Part shown: piece after piece, positions 47,327-58,060 of the stretch
Numbering within the stretch: the stretch's first letter is position 1
Layout of the letters: every line of letters begins with the position of its first letter
Assembly: GCA_903813345.2 (NCBI GenBank)
Contig: CAIIXF020000002.1
Coordinates: 16,935,467-16,995,466 of the forward strand
Source: Owenia fusiformis
Taxonomy: Eukaryota; Annelida; Polychaeta; Sabellida; Oweniidae
Reading direction: 5' to 3'
Length of the DNA stretch: 60,000 bases
The notes under the pieces: generated by a model
Seen by the model: the letters and a program-made list of their open reading frames with translations, nothing else
Databases searched by the model: none
What the model was told of the DNA's origin: nothing
Translations under genes and position numbers: made by a program

Positions 47327-47949
47327 ATGTGTAAATTATGTAAACGTTATTGTTTAAAAACCTAAGCGACCATCAGCGACACTGTTAAATAATACTTAAT
47401 ATCACAAGGAGGAGTGATTGACCTATTCGTAACAATGTTGTATTTTGATGTAAGAAGACATGTGTGTCTAATTTGTACATTCATTTTGTCGATCGAGGAA
47501 TTGACTTGGCATATTATTTAGCTTAGAAAACAAAATCTTGAAATTAATTATCTTTAGGGAAACTCAAAACAATGTATTTCAATGATTATCTTAATAAAAT
47601 TCTCTTGTTAAGATAAACAACAACTATTGCAATTTATTTTTGTTCATGTGATTATAATTCAAACTTAATACATAAGTTTATCTTTAAACTCAAAATTAAT
47701 TTTGAAACATGAATCAATGTAAGCCTATGTATGCACCATCATCGACACCAGCAATTTAAGAGTATATTTACGTTTTGATGCACAATCAAGTAATTGTTTA
47801 AAGGGTAATAAAAATATTTTGAGAAACGCTTCTTAAACCCCATGGCTAATGGTATATGCATTTATATCTCAATCTAAAATTTCTTTTTTTCAACTTTTAC
47901 ATTGATCAAATGTGAAAGAGATTCGTGGCTTGACTGCATCATGAACATC
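47327..47949. other. Unannotated DNA
   Basis: AT-rich, non-coding; contains two more copies of the ATC[AG]xCGACAC-type motif (47369-47385 and 47731-47750). AATAAAA near 47593 could serve as a polyadenylation signal for the preceding frame. Confidence 0.4.
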
Positions 47950-48280
47950 GATCATCCTCATCACCATGCGCACCATTCCCCATCACCATGCGCACCATAA
48001 CTCATCCTTGTGCATCATACCTCATCATCATACGCATCATTCCTCATCACCATGCGCACCACAACTCATCCTCGTGCATCATACCTCATCACCATGCGCA
48101 TCATTCCTCATCACCATGCGCACCATAACTCATCCTTGTGCATCATACCTCATCACCATGCACATCATTCCTCATCACCATGCGCACCATAACTCATCCT
48201 CGTACGCATCATACCTCATCATCATGAACATCATACCCAACTATGTGCATCATATCTCATCATCATACGCATAATCATGT
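47950..48280 (+). repeat. Second array of the 22-bp minisatellite family
   Basis: Units such as CATCATTCCTCATCACCATG plus CG (22 bp), alternating with a 20-bp form, ACCATAACTCATCCTTGTGC. A 64-bp higher-order repeat (22+22+20) is visible. Clearly related to the array at 44495-45085, so the two arrays flank a 2.9-kb segment. Confidence 0.9.
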
Positions 48281-49436
48281 ACGTTACACCCATAACCTAC
48301 ATCCATGAAATCCCAATTTCCAAAAATTGTATTTTTGAACGACTTCGATGCTTATATATACTACCTCAGAGGGTCATGTTTGGAACTGTAAACTGTTTTT
48401 GCTCCCAAGAAAAAGGATAGGTATCGATATGGTGAACTGAATTCAACATTGTTTTTCTCTTAAACCAATTATTGAAAACATTCTGTAAAAAAACACGGTC
48501 CTTTATGTAATTTTGACTGATTGGCAACAATTTAATGCAAAAATTATTTATATATATTTTATATAACTGTTTTTGTTAACATTTTTTGTTTTTTGGTGCA
48601 ATTGTTTTTTGTTCCTTTCTACCAATTGTTGGAACAAAATAGCATATACAGCATTTTCTTAGACCTCTCAATATTATAGTTATACAACGGAAATTTTGAT
48701 TGATTTTACAATAAGTATGCAAAAACTTAAAACAAAATCCCCCAAATAGATAAAAATTAAGTTCAACTTTTTATTTCATCAACAAGATACTTTTTTAAAA
48801 TCAACCAAACTTTCCTTTGTACAATTACAATATGGAGAAGATGGCAAACGTCAAGCGATATTTCTTATTGATGTGCAACTGTATCCATACATTGAGAAAC
48901 ATATCTTTATAGTTCACAGCACGTTTCAATAATACCATGATACTTAGGCCATAATTACAGGGTAGACCCAAAAACAGAACCCTCTGAAAGTCGTATATTT
49001 CTTAAATACTTATCCTATCGACCCACTCTTTATATGTTTAAACTAGAATCTATAAACGATAAAATGATATTCAGGTTGTTACACAAAATCATTTATTTGC
49101 AATGTCATGAATATTCTTAGAATGTGTCTAATTTTCAAAAAACATCAGAAGGAAATCCCAAAGAAGACATGACATCAAGTCAAATAATATTTTGATTGAT
49201 AAATGAAAAATATGTTGGAAAACACTATTGGTAAAATCAGATGACCAAAATCCCTGGCCTCTGAGCAAGAACACCTTAAACGCTGTACGGAATTTCATAA
49301 GATGAAATCAAGAAATTAAGACAGCAGAATGATCAGTCAACAGCACTACTGTACAATCGTCATGATATGTGATATCAAAGAGGAAGAATGAATGTGATCT
49401 GCAAAGACAAACGATCCATTACCCTTTGGTTGACAT
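48281..49436. other. Unannotated DNA
   Basis: AT-rich intergenic sequence; nothing recognised on either strand. Confidence 0.5.
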
Positions 49437-50804
49437 TACTCTAGGGGCGAGGAAGGAAATTCTCAATAAATGGAGTATAGTTGGTTTGGCAACATTTTCA
49501 GTTAGGGGAGAGTCTTGGATGAAATTTCCACCTAGGTGATAGCTTCACAGAGTGGTAGGAAGTTCTTTTTTTTGAAGAGTTAGCCCCCTACCCCACAAAA
49601 ACACCCAACCCTGGGGAAAAAAATAGTTCACACTAAATAACCTTAGATATTTTGATGTTTGTAAGTGACATACATAGATATTATATATATGAATCATTTG
49701 CAGTATAATTGATGCTGATTACTCCTAAAAAAATTGAATATAAGTACAAAGTGTGTACCCCAGGGGGCAAATTCGTGACCCATTTCCTTACTATTTTGAT
49801 CCTAACTTTTCAACTAGACTTTGTAAGAGGTTGAAAAAATTCATGTGAAGTGCCCAATAGCAGGGTTAGTAACTCTGAAAGATGCAAAGCCATGGAAGAG
49901 GTAGGAGCTGAGAAAAAAATTGTTGATTTTTCGAAAAATTTGACATTTTTGACAGCTGGATTTTGTGTATGACTATAGCTGACCCCTATAGTTCCTGGAT
50001 CCATCCCTCTATGATGATATATATGGTTTTATAGTGTGGAACTAAGATGTAAAACATAATTAAGATGGGTTTTAAGGAAGTTTAAGGTTTTAAACAAGTC
50101 CAAAATTTGAAAAATTGTAAATATAAGGTTTCAAATTTACGAATTCCAGGTAGAGCCATGGCAGACCCCTATAGTTTCTAGATCCATCCCTCTATGGTGA
50201 TATATATGGTATTGCTGTATGGAACTAATATGTAAAACACAATTTAGATGGGTTTTAAGGTAGTTTAAGGTTTTAAACAAGTTCAAAATTTGAAAAATTG
50301 TAAATATAAGGTTTCAAATTTACGAATTTACGAAAAATATACAGTTTTAGAGTGTGGGACTAAGATTTAACATTCCCAAAATGAATTTTAAGAAAGTTTA
50401 AGGTTTTAAACAAGTCAAAAATTTGAAGAATTGTAAATGTAAGTTTTCAAATTTGTGAATTTCAGGTATAGCCAAAGATGACCCTTATGGTTTTTTTTAC
50501 ATCTATACCTCAGTGATGAGATATATAATTTTTTAGAGTATTTAGCTAAAATGTAAAAGATGCATAAGATGAGTTTGAAGGAAGTTCAAGGTTTTAAACA
50601 AGTGCAAAATTTGAAAAATTGATCTCGAAAATTGGTCTCAAATTCACGTTATTCAGGTACAGCCTTGAATGAGCCCTGATAATCGAAGGTTATGAGCACA
50701 ATAGTAACAACTGTGATATCATAGCTTAGAGACCAGGTGTAGAATATATACCTGTTGCAGCAGTTAGTCTGTTGCATATAGATGGCGTGAAAAGTCATGA
50801 ACTA

Positions 50805-51185
50805 CAGTAAAATCTTTCTAATCTGAATGCTACTAGATATAGTATTTGGACCAGCTAAAAGCGTTCAAATTAGAAGTGTTTGAATTTTGAGGTTTTTACA
50901 TCTGCAATATTCTGGATTTTGAAGAAATATGAATGCATTCTCAATGAAAAATATTAATAAATATTAATAATATTTATACTGACCTCCCAAAAAGCTTGAT
51001 AGCATTCCAAAATCCAATTCAAAAGTTTTGATATCATAACAATTCAGTGTTAAACTGACAATATTTGAGCAATTTTGTAAGAAATATGTGATATTTGGTA
51101 AAATTTGGTTTTCAGATAAGTCAGGTGTTGGGATGATTGGTAGGTGTTCACAATAGTCAGATGTTGGGATATACAGGTTTCACTG
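50805..51185. mobile_element. Pogo/Tigger-type MITE (about 380 bp)
   Basis: Left CAGTAAAATCTTTCTAATC with GGACCAGCTAAAAGCGTTCA; right CAGGTTTCACTG. These match the ends of the 1.26-kb element at 4360-5619. TA precedes the left end (50803-50804); the right side has CT instead, so one target base pair has changed or the end is slightly off. Non-coding. Confidence 0.75.
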
Positions 51186-52959
51186 CTGATATATCATTTA
51201 TACATCAAGATGATGAACTAGAACTACTGTACTAGGTACCTTTGATAATTTTTACCACAATGTTATACGAGTACTATGTCAGGAAAAGAAAGCACCCATG
51301 ACACTGTGCTTGTACAACTTGAAAATCAACAACACTTAAACATTTGATAAAGGTGTCTACCAAATGAGTAATCCACATAAATTCAAATACAAGCACTTGG
51401 CATGCTATTCCCTATGATCATTAGTTTCATTAGTTTCTCTAGAATCTAAAATTGACCTTGGGTTTATGAGAGTAGTAATTGGAATGCAGTTATATGGAAT
51501 ATTGATCATGAATTGGCTGGAATTGGACACACCTTGCCTAGAAATGTGTGAGTAAACTATGATCTTATATGAATACAAACAGTTCGTTTGACAATGATCA
51601 TCTTAATCCTGTAAAATCAGAACTTAAAAAGGGGTTTGAAATGGAGATCGATGAAACCATACCACAAATTGATAAAACTTTTGTGATTGATGCAATGGCT
51701 ATGACAAAGGGGAAATGAAGATTAACTTATATGTTGAAATTTGGAGAGTTTTGGAAAGCTATATTTGACTACTCCATCAAATCTAGTAAAGGAGCCCAAA
51801 GAATAGATTTCATATTAGACTCCTAGCTAGTTGTCTCCATCAGTAAAGGATTCTGAAAGAATGCGAAGAATGGATGCTTCCCCTATTGAACTTTAATCCA
51901 TAGAAGAAATTACACCATAACCTAAAAATATGAATACCTTTGTCCAAGTAATATAAGACAAATTTTCAAAGATTACAAAGAAATTCAATAAAGCAGCATT
52001 CTAAAAGTGTGCCAAATGTCAAGATTGTTTTAAGTGGAACTATTGGAGAGAACTCAAATATCTGTGAAAATGATAACTGAAATCTCCTGTTAAATTCCAC
52101 TCCTGAAGAGGGTGATTTTAAAATTATTCACTCTGTTTTACATTCAGCAGAACATGTGGGACTGCAGTAATTTGCATCAAATGACACTGATATTATAATT
52201 TTATGACTATCATTTCAATAAATGAAAAAAATTCTTCAACTATGCTAGAAAATGTCATCTGCAAAGTCAGTATGTAAACATTTTCTACAATGTCTGTTTG
52301 TTTGAAACATATTGATCATATCACCATATACTTTTTTGATCTACATGAAGATTTTGATGTGACAAGACCCTTTTACCCTAGAGTTCCTTATATCATTGCA
52401 CTAACGGAAGTTTCTAGGCCCGGGGGGGGGTATGATCCTTATAATCCTTATTTTCCCAAATAATTACTGTTGCCTGATGACAAATTGTTTTATTGGGAGT
52501 GTAGTGATTATAATTTGATAATTCATAACAACATTTTGTATTAGGAGATGATCATTGCTTAATAACAGAAGGGGCATAACAAAATATAGAGAAAACATGT
52601 TTCTTTTAATTAACCATGTCTTTATGTATTTTGATAATGCAGAACATTACATCGAACATGTTGATGTGAAAAAGTAAAAATGCTATATCACATAATAAAT
52701 ATCATCAAATAATAATTAATTAGTTATAATCCATTTAATCAATCAATTACTACACTGTATACGATATCCCTAGGAGCAGTTACACTTACTGGGGGGTTTA
52801 TTAACCTCTCACCCCCTTAGGAACTCCAGGGTTAAGTCCTCAACTCTAATGATTTTTCTTTTAACAATACATGTAACATGGATCAAACCTGACCACAATA
52901 TTTTCAACATCTAATTTCTAAGCTAAGTCATACATTCAAAAAGAGGGACATCTAGGGCT
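51186..52959. other. Middle of the 5.5-kb element, no coding sequence
   Basis: AT-rich with frequent stops on both strands. No transposase motif seen. A run of eight or more G occurs near 52422. Confidence 0.5.
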
Positions 52960-53655
52960 ATACCTGAAATCGTAAAGGAGGACTGAAAGTATCGCAACAG
53001 ATTTCAGCAATCATATGTTGGATTTTGGCTATTTTCTGAGGATTTGAAGAGGTGCATATGTTAGGCCAATGCATTTCCTCCAGGAAAAGCACCCATAGAG
53101 ATGATAAAATAATTTCTATTTTGAGACAGGGAAGGTGCAAACAACCCACCCACATGCATAAATATATATGTGTATATGTATAAATATATGTGTTTTTACA
53201 TACAGTTAACCCCTTTAAATGAAAAATACATTCCATCAGGGATTTTAAAGATATCACATATGGGTGACCAAAATTAAGCTGAAAGCAATGGATCACATGA
53301 GTTTTCTCTATGGGAAAATAACAGGAAAATATTGTTTTCCGCTTTATCTAAAAGAAATTTATCCTTTTAAAGGTTAACTATGTCTCAAAACACAACATAT
53401 TGATGCAACAAAAATTGAAAAACCAGTGGTGAACGGGGTTGAAAATCAGGACGATATTTCCCAAAAAACATGTGGGTGGATTGTTTTCACCTTCGCTGTC
53501 TCAAATTCCAAACTATTTTATCATCTCTAAGAGTTCTTTTCCCGTAGGTAATGCGATGGCCTATCATATGCACCTGCTTAAATCCTCAGAAAACAGACAA
53601 AATCCAACATATGACTGTCTGAAATCTGTTGCGATACTTTCCGTGCTCCTTTGAG
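52960..53655. mobile_element. Fold-back element, copy 2
   Basis: Arms of about 200 bp: 52970-53160 and the complement of 53450-53648 (AAAGTATCGCAACAGATTTC; ACAACCCACCCACATG; TATCATCTCTA in complement). The tip AAAGGAGxACxGAAAGTATCGCAA matches the tip of the element at 22965-23695, and the unpaired centre also resembles that copy's centre. It abuts the right arm of the 5.5-kb element. Confidence 0.75.
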
Positions 53656-54975
53656 ACCTGATATTTCTCAATTTTTCAAATATTGCACTTGTTAAAATTC
53701 TTAAACTTCCTTAAAATTCATCTTCGGTATGTTTTACATCTTAGTTTCACACTCTAAAAGTATATGTTTCATCATAGAAGTATTGATGAAAAAGCCATAA
53801 GGGTCATCCATGGCTATACCTAAAATTCGTAAATTTGAAACCTTATATTTACAATTTTTCAAATTTTGGACTTGTTTTAAATCATTAACTTCCTTAAAAC
53901 CCATCTAAATTATGTTTTACATCTTTAGTTCCATACTACAAAACCATAAATATCATCAAAGAGGGATGGATCTAGAAACTATAGGGGTCAGCCATGGCTA
54001 TAGCTGGAATTCGTAAATTTGAAACCTTACATTTACAATTTTTCAAATTTTGGACTTGTTTAAAACCTATAACTTCCTTAAAACCCATCTAATTTATGTT
54101 TTACATCTTAGTTTCACACTATGAAAGCATAAATATCATCAAAGATGGATGGATCTAGAAACTATAGGGGTCAGCCATGGCTATACCTGGAATTCGTAAA
54201 TTTGAAACCTTATATTTACAATTTTTCAAATTTTGGACTTGTTTAAAACCTTTAACTTCCTTAAAACCCATCTAAATTATGTTTTACATCTTAGTTCCAC
54301 ACTGTAAAACCATAAATATCATCATAGAGGGATGGATCTAGAAACTATAGGGGTCAGCTATAGTCATACACAAAATCCAGTTGTCAAAAATGTCAAAATT
54401 TTCGAAAAATCAACAATTGTTTTCTCAGCTCCTACTTCTTCCATGGCTTTGCATCTTTCAGGGTTACTAACCCTGCTATTGGGCACTTCACATGAATTTT
54501 TTCAACCTCTTACAGTGTCTAGTTGAGAAGTTAGAATCAAAACAGTAAGAAAATGAGTCACGAATTTGCCCCCTGGGGTACACACTTTGTACTGATATTC
54601 AAATTCTTTAGGAGTAATCAGCATCAATAATACTGAAAATTATTCATATATATAATAGCTATGTATGTCACTTACAAACATCAAAATATCTAAGGTTGTT
54701 TAGTGTGAACAATTTTTTTCCCCAGGGTGGGGTGTTATTGGGGGGTGGGGGGCTAACTCCTCAAAAAAAGAACTTCCTACCACTCTGCGAAGCTATCACC
54801 TAGGTGGAAATTTCATCCAAGACTCTCCCCTAACTGAAAATACTGCCAAACCAACTATACACCATTTATTGAGAATTTTCCTCCTCGCCCCTTGAGTACA
54901 TGTAAATCTTAGAATATCGAATGTTATGTGACGAATTTTGTCTAATATTGTCATCCATAGATTGAATTTTATGTA

Positions 54976-55298
54976 CAGGGTGACAAAAAAACTGGAACCC
55001 ACTTAAGTCTGAATAACTTCGTCAAGTATGCATATTGAGCTTTGTTATTTCGCACATGTATAGTCAACTGATTGTATGAAAAGGTGTCAAAGGTTGAGCA
55101 TTCTAGCTTAATTAGTCTCCAAATGAGGCACGTTAAGATAATGTGCTCCAAATGTGCACCACGACGTCGGATGCAGAGCTGGATTCTTCTTGCAAAATTG
55201 TCAATGACCTGACTGCATTCATCTCTGTCTATCTCTCTAATTAGTCTTCCAATGTTGAGTTTGAGGTCATCAATGGGCAGTGGTCTATCTGTGTACAC
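54976..55298 (-). pseudogene. C-terminal remnant of an IS630/mariner-type transposase
   Basis: The frame contains DDLKLNIGRLIREI ... VIDNFARRIQLCIRRRGAHL then EHII. A 'RRxxxCIxxxGxHxEH' ending is the usual C-terminus of Tc/IS630-type transposases in animals. The normal stop after this motif is lost and the frame runs into the inverted repeat. The catalytic DDE core is missing. Confidence 0.75.
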
Positions 55299-55459
55299 AT
55301 TATCCTTGGCATGTTTAACATCTAAGCTACAGTACTCATCATGGTGTCATTTTGTCATGCATTCAGCCTAGTTTCTACCCGGAAAAAATGAGGAATGTAG
55401 GTATAATACTTTCCGAGAAATTTGATGATTCATGGGTTCCAGTTTTTTTTGTCACACTG
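54976..55459 (-). mobile_element. Deleted mariner/IS630-type transposon (484 bp)
   Basis: Ends are CAGGGTGACAAAAAAACTGG and the complement of CAGTGTGACAAAAAAAACTG, flanked by TA on both sides (54974-54975; 55460-55461). It retains only the 3' part of a transposase on the - strand. A related terminus (GTGTCACCCTGTACA) lies just outside at 55502-55517. Confidence 0.82.
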
Positions 55460-56237
55460 TACATGATAAATGAAGCTGTATATGTATTGAGGGTTCTGCT
55501 TTGTGTCACCCTGTACACTGTTCATATTTCACAGTTCCATTTTCAGCATATATACTAGTAAATCTAAATGTTACAAGAGTTACAATACAACGACTATAAA
55601 GATGTGTGTGAAACGTATTGCTGTTCCGTTTGTATGATTTGGGTGAAATAGTACACAGGATAATTTTACAATTTCTGCAATTTAGTATATGAAAAGTGGG
55701 TAACCTTTTTTACTCAAAAGTCGCCATAGAAAGAAATATTAGTTATTCCAAAACAAGTGTGTCATCCAATGGGCCATCGTGACGCAAATATCACCTGTGC
55801 ACTTTGCAAGGTTCATAACTCAGCTGGCGGACTAACAAAATCAATCACTTTTCATTCAAAAATAATGTTTTCAACTTTACTTATGAAATCTGGAGTTGCT
55901 CCTCTGATATTAGTAGAAGACAACTGTGGAGAATGCTTACTCAATGACAACATGACAGAGAACAGACGTACTACAATATACCTACGATAAATCATGTATA
56001 TTAGGTGCCCACTCCTGGTTATTCAAGAGTGTCATTCAAAGGAGATTCACAATAAAAATACGTCAAGAATAAATGTTAAAATACTGATTGTTACGGCATT
56101 TAACAGTGTTATCTTTTAAAGACATTAGCAAACAACAAGATGTAAATAAAAGAGACATATATCACTGATAATTTGTTTTATAATTGTCAAAAACTCCAAA
56201 AGTGGCGTCCATTACAAACTCAATCAGATAAACAAAA
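55460..56237. other. Upstream region of SLC22 copy C
   Basis: No gene recognised. Presumably includes the promoter and 5' UTR of copy C; no motif is decisive. The sequence before the ATG is ACAAAAATG. The frame 55757-55990 has no recognisable feature. Confidence 0.45.
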
Positions 56238-57866
56238 ATGAAGTTTGACGATGTTTTGGGATTACTGGGAGGCTTTGGACGATACCAATTATTGGTAATG
56301 GTAGTATGGGGCGCATTTTCAGCAGGAAATAGTTGGCAAGGTATCATTACTGTGTTTATTGCTGGTAGGATGGATCATTGGTGTAAGGTTCCTGAGTTGC
56401 AACATTTGAATGAAACCATGCAGAAGTTGATTGCTATTCCTCAGACGACTGGTCCATTGGGCGATACGATATACAAACAATGTAGTATGTGTAACTATAA
56501 CTACAGCGCTATCAACTTTACCGATTCAAATACAATCGATTCGTGGGTGAGGAATGAAACAATTTCTGAAATCGCTTGTAACAACGGGTGGGTGTTTGAT
56601 AAATCTGTACGTGATTCAACCGTTGTAAGTCAATTTAGGCTTGTATGTGAAAATGACTGGATGTTTACTCTTCCTGCCACTTTTCAGATGTTAGGATTAC
56701 TATTTGGAGCTTTCCTCGCTGGACTCATCTCAGACCGGTTTGGTAGAAAGCCAACAACAATAGGCATGCTGGTTTGTGCAATCGGAGCAACCCTCGTTGG
56801 AGCTTTCTCTGATAATTTCTACCTCTTTTTAGCAATGCGTTGGCTTTCCCTTTTGGCGGCAGTAGGATCATACACGAGTCTCTGGGTCCTTTGTCTTGAG
56901 ATGATGCAACCTGTACATAGAACACACGCTACTCTTTACAGCTCCATATTGCGCATACTCAGGGCGTTCCTAACTCTAACGGCATTCTTCGTAAGAGGTC
57001 ATAAATGGCTCCAGATTATATCAGCGTTGGTCAGCATCCCCGGTCTCGTTGGTGTGTTCTTCCTGTCAGAGTCGCCTCGGTGGTTAATTGCAAGAGGCCG
57101 ATACCACGAAGCCGAAGATATAAGCAGGAGAATCGCTAAAATAAATAAAGTAACTCTTCCTGATGAGTTTACCCTGATAGATGACGTACTCACAACTAAA
57201 AAACAACTCCCAGGTGAAGGACCCGTGAAGAGAGTTCAAGTTATTGACTTATTCCGTACTCCAAATTTGAGGAAGAGAACCTTGGTTATCTGGGTCCAAT
57301 GGTTTGCTGTTGTGTTTGGCGCTTACGCTATGGAACTCAATGTCGGTACTTTGATTCCCGGGAACATTTACATGAACAATTTAATTATCAATGGGGTTTC
57401 TGATCTTATTTCTCCAATAGTATTGATGATTGCATTGTTCAAAATGGGTAGAAAATCCATAATCATTTCGTTTCTTATTGTGAATGGAGTTTTAGCGTTG
57501 TCATTGATTGGTGTGTTGCAGACAAATATCATGGCTTTGACAACGACAATTGCAATGTGCGGAGCATCGCTAATAAACGTCGTATTTACAGTGATATATC
57601 TATACAGTGGCGAAATATTTCCTACCCCTGCAAGGAATGTCGGTCTTGGTAGTGGTTCCAGCTTTGGTAGAATAGGGGGTCTAATTAGTCCAAATATACC
57701 CTTACTCGGAAACATCTGGTACGGACTACCGTATTTGACTCTTGGAATTTTCCCTTTGGTTGCTGGTGCACTAGCTTTCCTCCTCCCAGAAACTAAAAAT
57801 AAACGACTGCCAGAGACTTTCATAGAGGCAGAACTATTTGGCACTGGAAGGACGGGGGAAATGTAG
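56238..57866 (+). CDS. SLC22-type organic ion transporter, copy C (542 aa, tail probably frameshifted)
   Basis: Third paralogue, intronless. All transport-core landmarks are present: MKFDDVLGLLGGFGRYQ start, loop AGRMDHWCKVPELQHLNETM with the same cysteines plus one extra (QCSMCN), DRFGRK, ESPRWLIARGR, EIFPTPARNVG and LLPETKNKRLPET. It stops at TAG 57864-57866, about 65 residues earlier than A and B. The stop follows a run of five G (57854-57858); in the next frame 67 codons stay open to TAA 58058-58060 and are polar and Asn/Asp-rich like the A and B tails. So either a one-base loss (or sequencing error) shortened the cytoplasmic tail, or the short form is real. The 12-helix core is unaffected. 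Substrate unknown. Confidence 0.9.
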   Translation: MKFDDVLGLLGGFGRYQLLVMVVWGAFSAGNSWQGIITVFIAGRMDHWCKVPELQHLNETMQKLIAIPQTTGPLGDTIYKQCSMCNYNYSAINFTDSNTIDSWVRNETISEIACNNGWVFDKSVRDSTVVSQFRLVCENDWMFTLPATFQMLGLLFGAFLAGLISDRFGRKPTTIGMLVCAIGATLVGAFSDNFYLFLAMRWLSLLAAVGSYTSLWVLCLEMMQPVHRTHATLYSSILRILRAFLTLTAFFVRGHKWLQIISALVSIPGLVGVFFLSESPRWLIARGRYHEAEDISRRIAKINKVTLPDEFTLIDDVLTTKKQLPGEGPVKRVQVIDLFRTPNLRKRTLVIWVQWFAVVFGAYAMELNVGTLIPGNIYMNNLIINGVSDLISPIVLMIALFKMGRKSIIISFLIVNGVLALSLIGVLQTNIMALTTTIAMCGASLINVVFTVIYLYSGEIFPTPARNVGLGSGSSFGRIGGLISPNIPLLGNIWYGLPYLTLGIFPLVAGALAFLLPETKNKRLPETFIEAELFGTGRTGEM

Positions 57867-58060
57867 ATAGTGGACGGGAAGCGGTAAAAAGTAGTTCGAA
57901 GAGTGGCCTGGGATCAGTGAACGATGGCTTCACAAACGATGGAATGGCTTATAATTCGATTGTGGATGACAAGTATGATAACATCAAAAATGATAAAAGA
58001 ATTGACGATGGATCGGTGAACAACGCGGATTACAATTTAAAGCAGTTACACAGTCTTTAA
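57857..58060 (+). pseudogene. Out-of-frame C-terminal tail of SLC22 copy C
   Basis: 67 codons including the stop, open in the frame offset by one base from the upstream gene. Begins GNVDSGREAV and continues with SVNDGFTNDGM, comparable in composition and length to the tails of copies A and B (about 75 residues). Confidence 0.6.

Larger units (their letters stand above)
49437..54900. mobile_element. 5.5-kb element with 1.2-kb terminal inverted repeats
   Basis: Left arm about 49441-50641 and right arm about 53650-54896 are inverted copies. The tips read ACTCTAGGGGCGAGG (left) and the complement of ACTCAAGGGGCGAGG (right). Each arm contains three or four imperfect tandem units of roughly 140-190 bp (GATCCATCCCTCTATG, ACTTGTTTAAAACC in complement). 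No transposase is visible in the 3-kb middle, which hosts a pogo-type MITE and a fold-back element. A target duplication could not be fixed (CAT or ACAT is possible). Matching 64-codon frames in both arms (50004-49810 and 54332-54526) differ at about nine residues and are regarded as by-products. Confidence 0.8.

Noticed and set aside
49810-54526. Matching 64-codon frames in both arms of the 5.5-kb element
   Set aside because: About nine replacements in 64 codons between arms and no family features; expected from inverted copies.
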